NCBI GenBank assembly: GCA_041846495.1
Contig: JBGZEX010000086.1
Location: 1 to 32,406 of the forward strand
Length of the DNA stretch: 32,406 nt
Direction of reading: 5' to 3'
Source of the DNA: JBGZEX01 sp041846495
Lineage (GTDB): Bacteria; Bacteroidota; Bacteroidia; Bacteroidales; Marinifilaceae
The notes beneath the pieces were generated by a model. It was not told where the DNA came from. It was given only the letters and a program-made list of their open reading frames with translations, and searched no databases. The translations under genes and the position numbers were made by a program. Of this stretch, positions 1 through 8,002 are shown one piece after another. How positions within the stretch are numbered: position 1 is the first letter of the stretch; each line of letters starts with the position of its first letter.

Positions 1-128
1 ACCTCCCGGGCAAGCAGTTTTATAAAGAATCGTCCTGGAAAAAAAGAGTGTGGGAGAAGGAAGAAAAATCCTATTATGAATGGATATTCGAGATAAATCC
101 CGGGGACATTTCAAAAGGCGGAGAATAA
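1..128 (+). CDS. C-terminal end of an unidentified protein (5' truncated by window edge)
   Basis: An open frame with codons starting at position 3 runs without a stop to a TAA at 126-128. It gives about 41 residues, rich in Lys, Glu, Trp and Tyr, ending in INPGDISKGGE. The composition looks like a soluble protein tail, and a clean inverted repeat follows ten bases after the stop, as expected for a gene end. I do not recognise the family, and nothing more can be said without the upstream sequence. That this frame is real is inferred from its composition and from the hairpin behind it. Confidence 0.5.
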   Translation, partial: LPGKQFYKESSWKKRVWEKEEKSYYEWIFEINPGDISKGGE

Positions 129-137
129 ATCCGGCGG

Positions 138-171
138 GCATGAAGGTGCAATTTTTGATACACCTTCATGC
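138..171. terminator. Hairpin between convergent genes, probable bidirectional terminator
   Basis: GCATGAAGGTG (138-148) and CACCTTCATGC (161-171) form a perfect 11-bp stem with a 12-nt loop. It lies between the end of the partial + strand gene (128) and the end of the leftward pspC remnant (194). Neither side carries a strong T-tract, so termination strength is uncertain. Confidence 0.55.
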
Positions 172-193
172 AAAATACTTGTGGGGCTGTCAT

Positions 194-949
194 TCAAAAG
201 AAATGCAAAAATTTGCCGGCAAGAGGGACGTTATGTGATTGATTGAAAAAAGGAACAATCCATAAATTGGGATATTCGGATTTTACATTTGTATAACTCG
301 GAACTGCATGTTGAAACCTTGTGTTTCTATTGGGTATTTTAGAAATGTGAGGTTGTTTTTGAATACCGCCATAGCTTCGTTGTGGTGCCTTTAAGGCTTC
401 TGCAAGGTCGTAAAAATCAGGAATTACAGAATGCTCATTATCCGGAAAATCTGTTTTTTCCGGGCGAACATTCCGCTCCCTGCGGATTTTATAGGTGGCT
501 GCCGATAATAAGGAGGAGAATATTAAAAATATCCAGAGTACGAAACTGATAAAAAATATTTTCCAACCTCCGTTGAGTCCGAAAAGGTGATGCAGAGGGA
601 AATATATCATCATGATAATCGGGAAAATTCCCGTAATCAATCCCAATATTACCGTAGTCAGACCGTATTCCCTGCATTGGGACGTATGCAAATATTCCGG
701 CAGGAACATGAAGGAGGCCCATACGATACCGCCCAATGCAATGATTCCTGCGATGAGGAAAATCCACGAAATTACGGTAAGGACGATACTGCCTGCGCTT
801 TTGATGCAGGAATTTCCGTTTTCGGATATGTAATACCCCGTTTTGCGAACGAAGTTTTTGGAAGTTTCCTCCGCTTTTTTTGCGAAGTCCCGGGCGGCTT
901 TTTCCGTTTTATCGGCAACTTCTCCCGTTTGCCGCTTTATGTTGTTGAG
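194..949 (-). pseudogene. C-terminal portion of the PspC-domain membrane protein, out of frame with its N-terminal part
   Basis: This minus-strand frame is open from about 949 to a stop at 194 and continues the PspC protein encoded at 909-1523 after a one-base shift at an A8 run (T8 on the + strand, 950-957). Read through, it gives a basic/acidic linker (KTEKAARDFAKKAEETSKNF) and then three hydrophobic spans: around GSIVLTVISWIFLIAGIIAL, around TTVILGLITGIFPIIMMIYF, and around KIFFISFVLWIFLIFSSLL. A polar tail rich in Pro, Asn and Gln follows. An N-terminal PspC domain followed by extra membrane spans is the architecture of larger Bacteroidota PspC proteins, so this is very likely one gene. 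The first plausible internal start is a TTG at 736, in the middle of the first span, which makes independent translation unlikely. The shift may be a real mutation, a slippage site or a sequencing error. Confidence 0.6.
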
Positions 950-1523
950 TTTTTTTTATATTGTTTTCGATGTTGCTGATATTGATGGGTTCTCCCCGCA
1001 TCTCCATTCTTTGTTGGGTCGTTACGGCTTTCGGAATGACAATCCACAGGATGATATATATGATGACGGTGGAACCGTATGCAAACATCAACAGGATGAA
1101 AACGAGCCTTATGATAATCGGACTGATGCCTAAGTAATGTCCTAATCCCGAGGCTACGCCCCCGAGGACTCTGGAACACGGATCTCTGTACAATTTTCGG
1201 GTATTCCTGGAATTTTCATTTCTTTTGCGATTGTTTTGCGAAGTTTCGGGATCTTCGTCGTCGATGATGTCGTTGGGTTGTCCCATTACGGATATGGCAG
1301 CTTCTACGTCGGATAGGGTGACTACTTCTTCATGCCTTCTTTCGAGGTATTCTATAAAAATTTCCGCTATCCGGTTTTCTATGTCGTTCATGATTTCCCT
1401 GCCGTCGCATTCTTTGAGATAATGCTCTTCCAAAGTGGAAATATAGGCATTGAGTTTCGTGTAGGCGGATTGATCGATGGTGATGGCTTTTCCGCCGAGA
1501 TTGATGTGAGTCGTTTTATTCAT
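909..1523 (-). CDS. PspC domain protein, N-terminal part (frame broken at A8 run)
   Basis: The product begins MNKTTHINLGGKAITIDQSA, a Bacteroidota-type soluble N-terminal region with an acidic helix around residues 30-80. A PspC domain follows at about residues 110-170, with the core RDPCSRVLGGVASGLGHYLG and a hydrophobic span (LVFILLMFAYGSTVIIYIIL). PspC proteins are inner-membrane proteins linked to envelope stress and membrane integrity. The reading frame stays good to about residue 190 (NISNIENNIKK) and then runs into a short unrelated tail (TQQHKAANGRSCR) at an A8 run. Dropping one A restores more than 250 codons of membrane protein (194-949). The start ATG overlaps the end of the upstream padR-type gene (ATGAATAA, 8 nt), indicating translational coupling. 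PadR-PspC pairs are common in this phylum, so the PadR protein is the likely regulator. Confidence 0.85.
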   Translation of the reverse strand: MNKTTHINLGGKAITIDQSAYTKLNAYISTLEEHYLKECDGREIMNDIENRIAEIFIEYLERRHEEVVTLSDVEAAISVMGQPNDIIDDEDPETSQNNRKRNENSRNTRKLYRDPCSRVLGGVASGLGHYLGISPIIIRLVFILLMFAYGSTVIIYIILWIVIPKAVTTQQRMEMRGEPINISNIENNIKKTQQHKAANGRSCR

Positions 1524-1875
1524 CTTCGTTTGTATAAAGTTGCGTTTGATAATTTTCTTTTACATTATTTACTGCAAATATGAGTTCCTCCCAGGCCGAA
1601 TCCAATTCGTTCAGAAAGGAAAATCCTTTGTCGGTGAGGCGATAGTATTTCCGCGGAGGACCTTGGGAAGATTCTTCCCAGCGATATTCTAAAAAACCGG
1701 AATTTTTCAGACGGGTAAGAAGGGGATATATGGTTCCTTCCACCACGATAATCCGGGATTCCTGAAGTTTGGCGATTATGTCCGGGGTGTACGCATCCTT
1801 TTGGGATATAATCAAAAGAATGCAGTATTCCAGAATCCCTTTCCGCATTTGGGCTTTTGTGTTGTCTAAATTCAT
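1516..1875 (-). CDS. PadR family transcriptional regulator
   Basis: A 119-residue winged-helix protein starting MNLDNTKAQMRKGILEYCIL. It has the PadR hallmarks: the start of the N-terminal helices (LEYCILLIISQKDAYTPDII), the recognition-helix region (VVEGTIYPLLTRLKNSGFLE) and the wing (PPRKYYRLTDKG). A longer frame reaches an ATG at 1911, but that ATG lies upstream of a well-formed promoter -7 box (1898-1905), so I chose the ATG at 1875. Its last codons overlap the pspC start by 8 nt, so the two are almost certainly one operon. Proteins of this family usually repress their own operon and respond to a ligand or stress; the signal here is unknown. Confidence 0.9.
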   Translation of the reverse strand: MNLDNTKAQMRKGILEYCILLIISQKDAYTPDIIAKLQESRIIVVEGTIYPLLTRLKNSGFLEYRWEESSQGPPRKYYRLTDKGFSFLNELDSAWEELIFAVNNVKENYQTQLYTNEDE

Positions 1876-1897
1876 TGTCGTATTTTTAATATCGATA

Positions 1898-1928
1898 CAA
1901 AGATAATGCATGAGACAGTACCATGCAA
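1898..1928 (-). promoter_or_regulatory. Bacteroidota-type promoter for padR-pspC
   Basis: Read on the minus strand, TTG (1926-1928), a 20-nt spacer and TATCTTTG (1898-1905) match the Bacteroidota primary-sigma consensus TTG-N19-21-TAnnTTTG. Transcription would start about 1890, giving a leader of about 15 nt before the ATG at 1875. Confidence 0.7.
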
Positions 1929-2010
1929 TACATAGTAGTATATATTTACAAATAATTTATAATTTAGAATAATTATAAAAAGATGAAATGTGATTAGGAT
2001 AAAAAAATTG

Positions 2011-2018
2011 TACCTTTG
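2011..2018 (+). promoter_or_regulatory. Probable promoter -7 box for gpmI
   Basis: TACCTTTG matches TAnnTTTG exactly and lies 40 nt upstream of the gpmI ATG, divergent from the padR promoter. I see no clear TTG at the -33 spacing. Confidence 0.55.
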
Positions 2019-2058
2019 TATGAGATAAACGGATAAGCATATTCTAAGATATACAGAA

Positions 2059-3576
2059 ATGAATAAACTTCTTTTGATAATACTCGACGGTTGGGGAATC
2101 GGCTCTCGGGATAAGAGCAATGTGATATATTCGACCCCGACTCCTTTTATAGACGGTTTAAACCGAAATTATCCCCATACCTGTCTCCTGGCTTGCGGGG
2201 AAGAAGTGGGACTTCCGAAAGGGCAGATGGGGAACTCGGAGGTCGGGCATTTGAATATAGGTGCCGGACGTATAGTTTATCAGGATTTGGTAAGGATAAA
2301 CCGGGCGATAAAAAGTCGGGAATTATGGAATAACGAAGTATTGAAGTCGGCTTTTTCTTATGCTTCGGAGCATGGCAGGAAGGTGCACTTCATAGGTTTG
2401 ATAGGAGAAGGGGGAGTGCATGCCCTGAGTTCTCATCTTCATGCCTTATGTGAGATGGGATGCGATATGGGGGTTGAGAAGATGTATATTCACGGGCTTA
2501 CGGACGGGAGGGATTCCGATCCTGTGAGCGGATTGGAATTTTTGAAGCGGGATATGGAGGCTGTGGCTCCTACGGGGGCTAAATTCGTTTCTATTGTAGG
2601 ACGGTATTACGGGATGGACAGGGATAAGAATTGGGACAGGATAAAAATCGCTTACAACCTTTTTCGTTACGGGAAGGGGAAAGCGGTTTCGGATTTGATT
2701 TCCGGAATAGAGGCTTCTTATAAGGACGGGATTACCGATGAATTCATCAAACCTTTGACACTTACGGACGATTCCGGCAATCCTGTCGGTTCGATAGAGG
2801 AAGGGGATGTAGTGATTTGTTTTAATTACAGGACAGACCGTTTGCGGGAGTTGACCATAGCCTTTACCCAAAAGGATTTTCCGGAATTCGGACTCGAACC
2901 TATGCCCTTGTATTGGTGTACGATGACGAATTACAGTGCGGACTTCAAGGGTGTGCATCCCATTTTCGAAAAGGAAAATATAAGGAATACCTTGGGAGAA
3001 GTCGTAGCGAATAACGGATTGAAGCAGATAAGGATTGCGGAAACGGAAAAATACGCTCATGTGACTTTTTTCTTCAGTGGAGGGCGGGAGGAGCCTTTTC
3101 AAGGGGAATCCCGGATATTGGTGCCTTCTCCTAAGGTGGCCACTTACGATTTGCAACCCGAAATGTCCGCTCCCGAGGTTACCGATAAGATCGTGGAGCA
3201 AATATCCCGGAAATCGGCGGATTTTATCTGTTTGAATTATGCCAATGGGGATATGGTGGGACATACGGGGGTATACGCAGCTATAGAGAAAGCGGTGGAA
3301 GTGGTGGACCGTTGTGTGGAACGTACGGTTACGGCTGCGGTGGAAAACGGCTACGAAGTGCTTATTATTGCGGATCACGGGAATGCGGATTATGCGTTGA
3401 ATCCCGACGGTTCCCCCAATACGGCGCATTCGCTCAATCCCGTTCCCTGCATATGGGTTACTTCCCGGAAATGCGGTTTGAAACCCGGCATATTGGCGGA
3501 TGTAGCTCCCACGGTATTGGATATCATGGGATTGGAAAAGCCGGAGGAAATGACGGGACGGAGTTTGATTATATGA
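2059..3576 (+). CDS. gpmI: 2,3-bisphosphoglycerate-independent phosphoglycerate mutase
   Basis: Interconverts 3- and 2-phosphoglycerate in glycolysis and gluconeogenesis, in the cytoplasm, using two metal ions (usually Mn) and a phosphoserine intermediate. The 505-residue length is normal for the family. Visible signatures are the metal-binding LDGWG at residues 9-13, the catalytic serine Ser60 in GQMGNSEVGHLNIGAGR, the TDGRDSDP substrate loop, NYANGDMVGHTG, and the C-terminal metal site ADHGNADYA. The start ATG sits 40 nt downstream of a TACCTTTG promoter box. An 18-nt gap separates it from the following DUF3109 gene, so the two are probably cotranscribed. Nothing is missing from the active-site motifs. 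Confidence 0.97.
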   Translation: MNKLLLIILDGWGIGSRDKSNVIYSTPTPFIDGLNRNYPHTCLLACGEEVGLPKGQMGNSEVGHLNIGAGRIVYQDLVRINRAIKSRELWNNEVLKSAFSYASEHGRKVHFIGLIGEGGVHALSSHLHALCEMGCDMGVEKMYIHGLTDGRDSDPVSGLEFLKRDMEAVAPTGAKFVSIVGRYYGMDRDKNWDRIKIAYNLFRYGKGKAVSDLISGIEASYKDGITDEFIKPLTLTDDSGNPVGSIEEGDVVICFNYRTDRLRELTIAFTQKDFPEFGLEPMPLYWCTMTNYSADFKGVHPIFEKENIRNTLGEVVANNGLKQIRIAETEKYAHVTFFFSGGREEPFQGESRILVPSPKVATYDLQPEMSAPEVTDKIVEQISRKSADFICLNYANGDMVGHTGVYAAIEKAVEVVDRCVERTVTAAVENGYEVLIIADHGNADYALNPDGSPNTAHSLNPVPCIWVTSRKCGLKPGILADVAPTVLDIMGLEKPEEMTGRSLII

Positions 3577-3594
3577 GGGGCTATTCGCAACGAT

Positions 3595-4179
3595 ATGATA
3601 GAAATAGGTAATGCGATTGTAAGTTTCGATATTTTCGAGAAAGCATTTTGTTGCGATTTGGCCGTTTGCAGAGGAATGTGCTGTGTGGAGGGGGATTCCG
3701 GAGCGCCTTTGGAAAAAGCCGAATATAAATATTTAAAACGGAATCTTCACAAATTGCGGAAATATATGCTTCCCGAAGGTTCGGAGGCCGTGGAGCGGCA
3801 GGGAGCCGGTCTTATCGATGAGGACGGGGATTTGGTGACTCCGCTTATAAATTGCGGCCCTTGCGCTTATATTATCCGGGAAAACGGTCTTTGGTGGTGT
3901 GCTATTGAAAAGGCCTGGAGTCGCGGGGATTTCGAATTGCGAAAACCCATTTCCTGTCATTTGTACCCGGTCCGGATAAAAAAATATCCGGATTTCGAAG
4001 CTCTTAACTATAACGAATGGCATATTTGCCGGGCAGCCGTTGAAAAAGGAGGTAGGGAAGGTATTCCGGTTTATCGTTTCGTAAAAGATGCTTTGATCCG
4101 CAAATACGGAACGGCTTGGTACGAGGAATTGGAAGCGGTAGCTGCGGAAATAGAGTCCGGCCGTCTCAAGCTTCCCTGA
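3595..4179 (+). CDS. DUF3109 family cysteine-rich protein
   Basis: A 194-residue cytoplasmic protein with ten cysteines in a family-typical layout: C19, C20, C25, C29 and C30 (CCDLAVCRGMCC), C87 and C90 (NCGPC), C102, C121 and C145. The spacing suggests metal (zinc or iron-sulfur) binding, as proposed for the DUF3109/YkgJ-like group. The conserved segments around RKPISCHLYPVRIKK and NYNEWHICRAA support the family call. The biochemical role of DUF3109 is unknown. It follows gpmI by 18 nt on the same strand and is probably in the same transcript; no terminator is obvious between them. Confidence 0.85.
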   Translation: MIEIGNAIVSFDIFEKAFCCDLAVCRGMCCVEGDSGAPLEKAEYKYLKRNLHKLRKYMLPEGSEAVERQGAGLIDEDGDLVTPLINCGPCAYIIRENGLWWCAIEKAWSRGDFELRKPISCHLYPVRIKKYPDFEALNYNEWHICRAAVEKGGREGIPVYRFVKDALIRKYGTAWYEELEAVAAEIESGRLKLP

Positions 4180-4283
4180 TTTTGCGGATACGATAAAGCA
4201 TTTTGAAAAATCCGGGAGTCTGAAGAGCGCAGTAGCAATGGAGGATTCTACTCCGATTTTTATGGGAATTTAGATATAATTAT

Positions 4284-4314
4284 TTGGCGGAATCCGAAAA
4301 TATGTCTATATTTG
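4284..4314 (+). promoter_or_regulatory. Promoter for tRNA-His
   Basis: TTG (4284-4286), a 20-nt spacer and TATATTTG (4307-4314) match the Bacteroidota consensus and end 15 nt before the tRNA. Confidence 0.7.
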
Positions 4315-4329
4315 CCGCTGAATTAGACG

Positions 4330-4403
4330 GTGGATGTAGCTCAGTTGGTTAGAGCGCCGGGTTGTGGCTCCGGAGGTCGTCGGTTCGAACCCGATCTTCC
4401 ACC
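4330..4403 (+). tRNA. tRNA-His (GUG)
   Basis: A complete cloverleaf with anticodon GTG at 4364-4366 inside the loop TTGTGGC, closed by CCGGG/TCCGG. The D-arm GCTC...GAGC, the T-arm loop TTCGAAC and the acceptor GTGGATG/CTTCCAC are present, with one U-U mismatch at pair 6-67. The preceding G at 4329 supplies the histidine-specific G-1, opposite discriminator C73. No CCA is encoded. Confidence 0.95.
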
Positions 4404-4451
4404 CTTTCCTCTTTCGATTTTTCCTCTTGTTTTTTAATTCGATAGTCTATA

Positions 4452-4482
4452 TTGCAGGGTAGGAGAATTATCCTTAACTTTA
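4452..4482 (+). promoter_or_regulatory. Candidate promoter for gcvP
   Basis: TTG (4452-4454), a 20-nt spacer and TAACTTTA (4475-4482, one mismatch to TAnnTTTG) precede the gcvP ATG by 38 nt. Confidence 0.4.
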
Positions 4483-4520
4483 CCCCATCTAATATTTTTA
4501 TTAAATATAAAAAATAAGCG

Positions 4521-7397
4521 ATGGCAAAAGATAGATTTTTATGGAGACATATCGGGCCCCGTCCCGAAGATATCGAGAAAATGCTTGAGGTGGTGGGAGT
4601 GGAATCCCTGGATGAACTTATCGAACAAACCGTCCCGGAAAACATACGCCTGAAGCGGCCTATGGGCTTACCCCGTCCTGTTACGGAAGACGAGTTTTAT
4701 AATAGAATGAAAGGCTTGGCCGCTAAGAATAAATTGTATCGCTCTTTTATAGGGCAGGGATATTATGATACGGTTTCTCCGGCAGTGATTATCCGCAATA
4801 TATTGGAGAATCCGGCGTGGTACACCTCTTATACGCCCTATCAGGCGGAGGTGTCGCAGGGGAGATTGGAAGCTTTGCTCAATTTCCAGACGATGATATT
4901 GGAGCTTACGGGAATGGAGATTACCAATTGCTCATTGTTGGACGAAGCTACGGCTGCGGCGGAATCGATGACGATGCTCTACAATCTGCGTTCCCGCGAT
5001 AAAAAGAAGCTCGGAGCCGATAAATTTTTTGTAGACAATAATGTCTTCCCCCAAACGAAAGACGTATTGATTACCCGTTCCGCTCCTTATGGGATAGAAT
5101 TGGTTTACGGAGATTATAAAACTTTCGAATTTACACCCGATGTTTTCGGGGCATTCGTTCAATATCCGGCTGCCGACGGGGAGATTCGGGATTATAAGGC
5201 TTTTGCTGACAGGGTACATGCCGGGGATGCTTTGTTGTCCGTATCTGCCGATGTAATGGGATTGGTGCTTCTTACGCCGCCTGCGGAATGGGGAGCCGAT
5301 GTCGTAGTGGGAACGACTCAGCGTTTCGGTATGCCTATGGGATACGGCGGGGCTGCTGCCGCTTATATGGCTACCAAAGAAGAATACAAGAGAAATATTC
5401 CCGGAAGAATTATAGGAGTTACGGTGGATGCTCAAGGGAATAAAGCCCTCCGTTTGGCCTTGCAGACGAGAGAACAGCATATCAAACGCGAAAAAGCTTC
5501 CTCCAATATATGTACGGCTACGGCTCTCAATGCCACTATGGCCGGGTTCTATGCCGTGTACCACGGACGCGAAGGATTGCAGAGGATAGCCCGCCATATC
5601 CATTCGGCCGCAGTCATTCTTGCGGATGAAATTGTGAACTACGGCTACCGTTTGAAGAATACGAAGTTTTTCGATACCCTCCGTTTTGAAATTCCGGAAA
5701 ATGTGAAAATGGAGGATATTCGCCGGATTTCTTTGGTGAAGGAAATGAATTTTTATTATAATCCCTCGGATATGCGGGAGGTGGGAATCTCTACGGACGA
5801 AAAGATTACGGAGGCGGAAATCAATGCAATTGCAGGAGTATTTGCCGAAGCGGCGGGGCGAAAAGCCGAGCATATCGAGTTTATCGACGATCGTACGATT
5901 ATGGAGCCCGCCATGTTGAGACAGGATGAGTTTATGGCGCAGCCTCTGTTTAAACTCTATCATTCCGAAACGGCAATGATGCGCTATATGAAAAACCTTG
6001 AGAGAAGGGATATTTCTTTGGCCACTTCGATGATTTCTCTCGGCTCGTGTACGATGAAACTCAATGCGGCCGTAGAAGTAATGCCTTATTCCTGGCCGGA
6101 ATTCGGAGGAATACACCCCTTTGTACCCGAGGACCAGGCGGAAGGCTATCGGATTATGATACGGGAGATGGAGGATATGCTATGCAAGGTGACCGGTTTT
6201 GCCGGTTGCAGTCTCCAACCCAATTCCGGAGCTGCCGGAGAATATGCGGCTCTTATGGTTATACGGAATTATCATATATCCAGAGGCGAGGGGCATAGGA
6301 ATGTGATATTGATACCGGCTTCCGCCCATGGAACAAATCCGGCTTCCAGCAGTATGGCGGGATTCAAGATTGTGGTTACGGCTACGGATAAAGACGGAAA
6401 TATCGACGTCGAAGATTTCAGGAAGAAAGCGGAGGAACATAAGGACAACCTTATAGGTACGATGATAACCTATCCTTCTACGCATGGGATATTCGAGGCT
6501 TCCATAAAAGAATTGGTAAAGATAGTTCACGATAACGGAGGACAGGTGTTTATGGACGGCGCCAATATGAACGGTCAGTGCGGGTTGACTTCTCCGGGAG
6601 AAATAGGAGCCGATGCCTGTCACCTCAATCTTCATAAGACTTTTGCAATTCCTCACGGAGGAGGAGGCCCCGGAGTAGGTCCTATTTGCGTGGCTCCCCA
6701 CCTTGTTAAATTCCTGCCTTCGCATTCGGTCGTTCCTACGGGAGGAGAAGAAGGCATACATGCGGTTGCCGCCGCTCCTTACGGTTCGGCAAGCGCTCTT
6801 CCGGTCACTTACGGCTATTTGTTGATGTTGGGAGACGAAGACCTTACCATGGTTACGAAGATGGCCATATTGAATGCCAATTATTTGGCTTCTTCGTTCG
6901 AGAAGTTGGGATTCAAAATATTGTATAAAGGCCGGAACGGAAGAGTCGGACACGAGATGATATGGGATTGCAATATGTTCAACCGGGAGTACGGGATAAC
7001 GGAATCCGATATTGCCAAACGACTGATGGATTTCGGATTCCATGCGCCCACCCTTTCTTTCCCGGTTCACGGCACTTTGATGGTGGAGCCTACGGAATCG
7101 GAGCCTAAGGAAGAGTTGGACCGTTTTATAGAAGCTTTGACGACCATAAGACGGGAAATGTTGGAAGTGGCCGAAGGGAAAGCGGATAAGACGGATAATG
7201 TGTTGAAGAATGCACCTCATACCCATAAGGTGCTTACGGCCGACGAATGGACACATTCCTACCCTCGTTCCAAGGCGGCTTATCCCCTTGAATGGGTGGG
7301 TGAAAATAAGTTCTGGCCTCAGGTGGGACGCGTGGACGACGGTTACGGAGATCGTAACTTAGTATGTACATGCGATCCTTTGTATGAGTATTTATAG
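4521..7397 (+). CDS. gcvP: Glycine dehydrogenase (aminomethyl-transferring), P-protein of the glycine cleavage system
   Basis: The PLP-dependent P-protein decarboxylates glycine and loads the aminomethyl group onto the lipoyl arm of the H-protein. At 958 residues this is the single-chain form in which the alpha and beta halves are fused, the same size as the enterobacterial enzyme. The N-terminal half shows RHIGPRPEDIEKML, the tyrosine-rich segment YTSYTPYQAEVSQGRLEAL and LLDEATAAAE. The C-terminal half carries the PLP lysine K706 in LNLHKTFAIPHGGGGPGVGP. The usual end, with THSYPRSKAAYP and GDRNLVCTC, is intact. The gene stands alone between tRNA-His and a strong terminator; gcvT and gcvH are not in the window. 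I saw no glycine riboswitch upstream. Confidence 0.97.
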   Translation: MAKDRFLWRHIGPRPEDIEKMLEVVGVESLDELIEQTVPENIRLKRPMGLPRPVTEDEFYNRMKGLAAKNKLYRSFIGQGYYDTVSPAVIIRNILENPAWYTSYTPYQAEVSQGRLEALLNFQTMILELTGMEITNCSLLDEATAAAESMTMLYNLRSRDKKKLGADKFFVDNNVFPQTKDVLITRSAPYGIELVYGDYKTFEFTPDVFGAFVQYPAADGEIRDYKAFADRVHAGDALLSVSADVMGLVLLTPPAEWGADVVVGTTQRFGMPMGYGGAAAAYMATKEEYKRNIPGRIIGVTVDAQGNKALRLALQTREQHIKREKASSNICTATALNATMAGFYAVYHGREGLQRIARHIHSAAVILADEIVNYGYRLKNTKFFDTLRFEIPENVKMEDIRRISLVKEMNFYYNPSDMREVGISTDEKITEAEINAIAGVFAEAAGRKAEHIEFIDDRTIMEPAMLRQDEFMAQPLFKLYHSETAMMRYMKNLERRDISLATSMISLGSCTMKLNAAVEVMPYSWPEFGGIHPFVPEDQAEGYRIMIREMEDMLCKVTGFAGCSLQPNSGAAGEYAALMVIRNYHISRGEGHRNVILIPASAHGTNPASSSMAGFKIVVTATDKDGNIDVEDFRKKAEEHKDNLIGTMITYPSTHGIFEASIKELVKIVHDNGGQVFMDGANMNGQCGLTSPGEIGADACHLNLHKTFAIPHGGGGPGVGPICVAPHLVKFLPSHSVVPTGGEEGIHAVAAAPYGSASALPVTYGYLLMLGDEDLTMVTKMAILNANYLASSFEKLGFKILYKGRNGRVGHEMIWDCNMFNREYGITESDIAKRLMDFGFHAPTLSFPVHGTLMVEPTESEPKEELDRFIEALTTIRREMLEVAEGKADKTDNVLKNAPHTHKVLTADEWTHSYPRSKAAYPLEWVGENKFWPQVGRVDDGYGDRNLVCTCDPLYEYL

Positions 7398-7419
7398 TAC
7401 CGAAACGGTTCGTAAAGAT

Positions 7420-7449
7420 AAAACTCCCGGCTGCGGTCGGGAGTTTTTT
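7420..7449 (+). terminator. Intrinsic terminator of gcvP
   Basis: AAAACTCCCG (7420-7429) and CGGGAGTTTT (7438-7447) form a 10-bp stem with an 8-nt loop, followed by more T residues, about 22 nt after the gcvP stop. Confidence 0.9.
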
Positions 7450-7647
7450 GATGGATGAATTTTTTGATCTGCAGCCACGTTGAAAGGCGATACGGTATCT
7501 GTATAACTTGATTTTGGAGAGTTTTGATTGCAAAAAATAAATAACCGAAGACGATCGGCTATTTGAAAGTCCTCGATGGGATGGAGAATAGGGATATCTC
7601 TATTCCGTACTACTTTCTGGATATATCCGGAAAAGATAAAACGTTTT
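7450..7647. other. Intergenic stretch between convergent gcvP and panD
   Basis: About 200 bp without a gene I can support. It holds only a short inverted repeat (GAATAG...CTATTC around 7587-7606) and no convincing terminator for the leftward pan genes. Confidence 0.4.
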
Positions 7648-7998
7648 TTACAGGATTTTATTGGTTTCCGTATCGGGAAAGATGATGGTAGGTTTGAATT
7701 TTTTGGCTTCTTCGAACTCCATGGAAGCATAAGAAATGATGATGATTACGTCTCCTACCGCACATTTTCTTGCAGCAGGGCCGTTGAGGCAGATGATGCC
7801 CGTGTTCCGCTTTCCTTTGATGACATAGGTTTCCAAGCGTTCTCCGTTGTTGATGTTTACGACCTGCACCTTTTCGTTTTCGATGATATTGGCCGCATCC
7901 ATAAGAGCTTCGTCGACGGTTATGCTTCCCACATATTGAAGATTGGCTTCTTTGACGGAGACCTTATGTATTTTTGATTTTACGATTTCAATATTCAT
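7648..7998 (-). CDS. panD: Aspartate 1-decarboxylase (pyruvoyl enzyme)
   Basis: Makes beta-alanine from L-aspartate for pantothenate and coenzyme A synthesis. The 116-residue proenzyme has the self-cleavage site Gly24-Ser25 in QYVGSITVDEALMDAA, where Ser25 becomes the pyruvoyl group. It also has K9 and the core GERLETYVIKGKRNTGIICLNGPAARKCAVGDVIIIISY with the family's Arg/Lys and Asn-Gly-Pro-Ala-Ala residues. Length and motifs are canonical. The start ATG lies 4 nt after the panC stop, so panC-panD is a two-gene operon read leftward. panB is not in the window. Confidence 0.96.
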   Translation of the reverse strand: MNIEIVKSKIHKVSVKEANLQYVGSITVDEALMDAANIIENEKVQVVNINNGERLETYVIKGKRNTGIICLNGPAARKCAVGDVIIIISYASMEFEEAKKFKPTIIFPDTETNKIL

Positions 7999-8002
7999 GA
8001 TG

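Noticed and set aside
4404..4520. Glycine riboswitch in front of gcvP
   Set aside because: Only 117 nt separate tRNA-His from gcvP, and none of the conserved aptamer bulges or tandem helices are present.
4932..7256. Two long antisense frames opposite gcvP
   Set aside because: They are shadows of a fully conserved gcvP; the translations are rich in Arg, His and Ile without family features.
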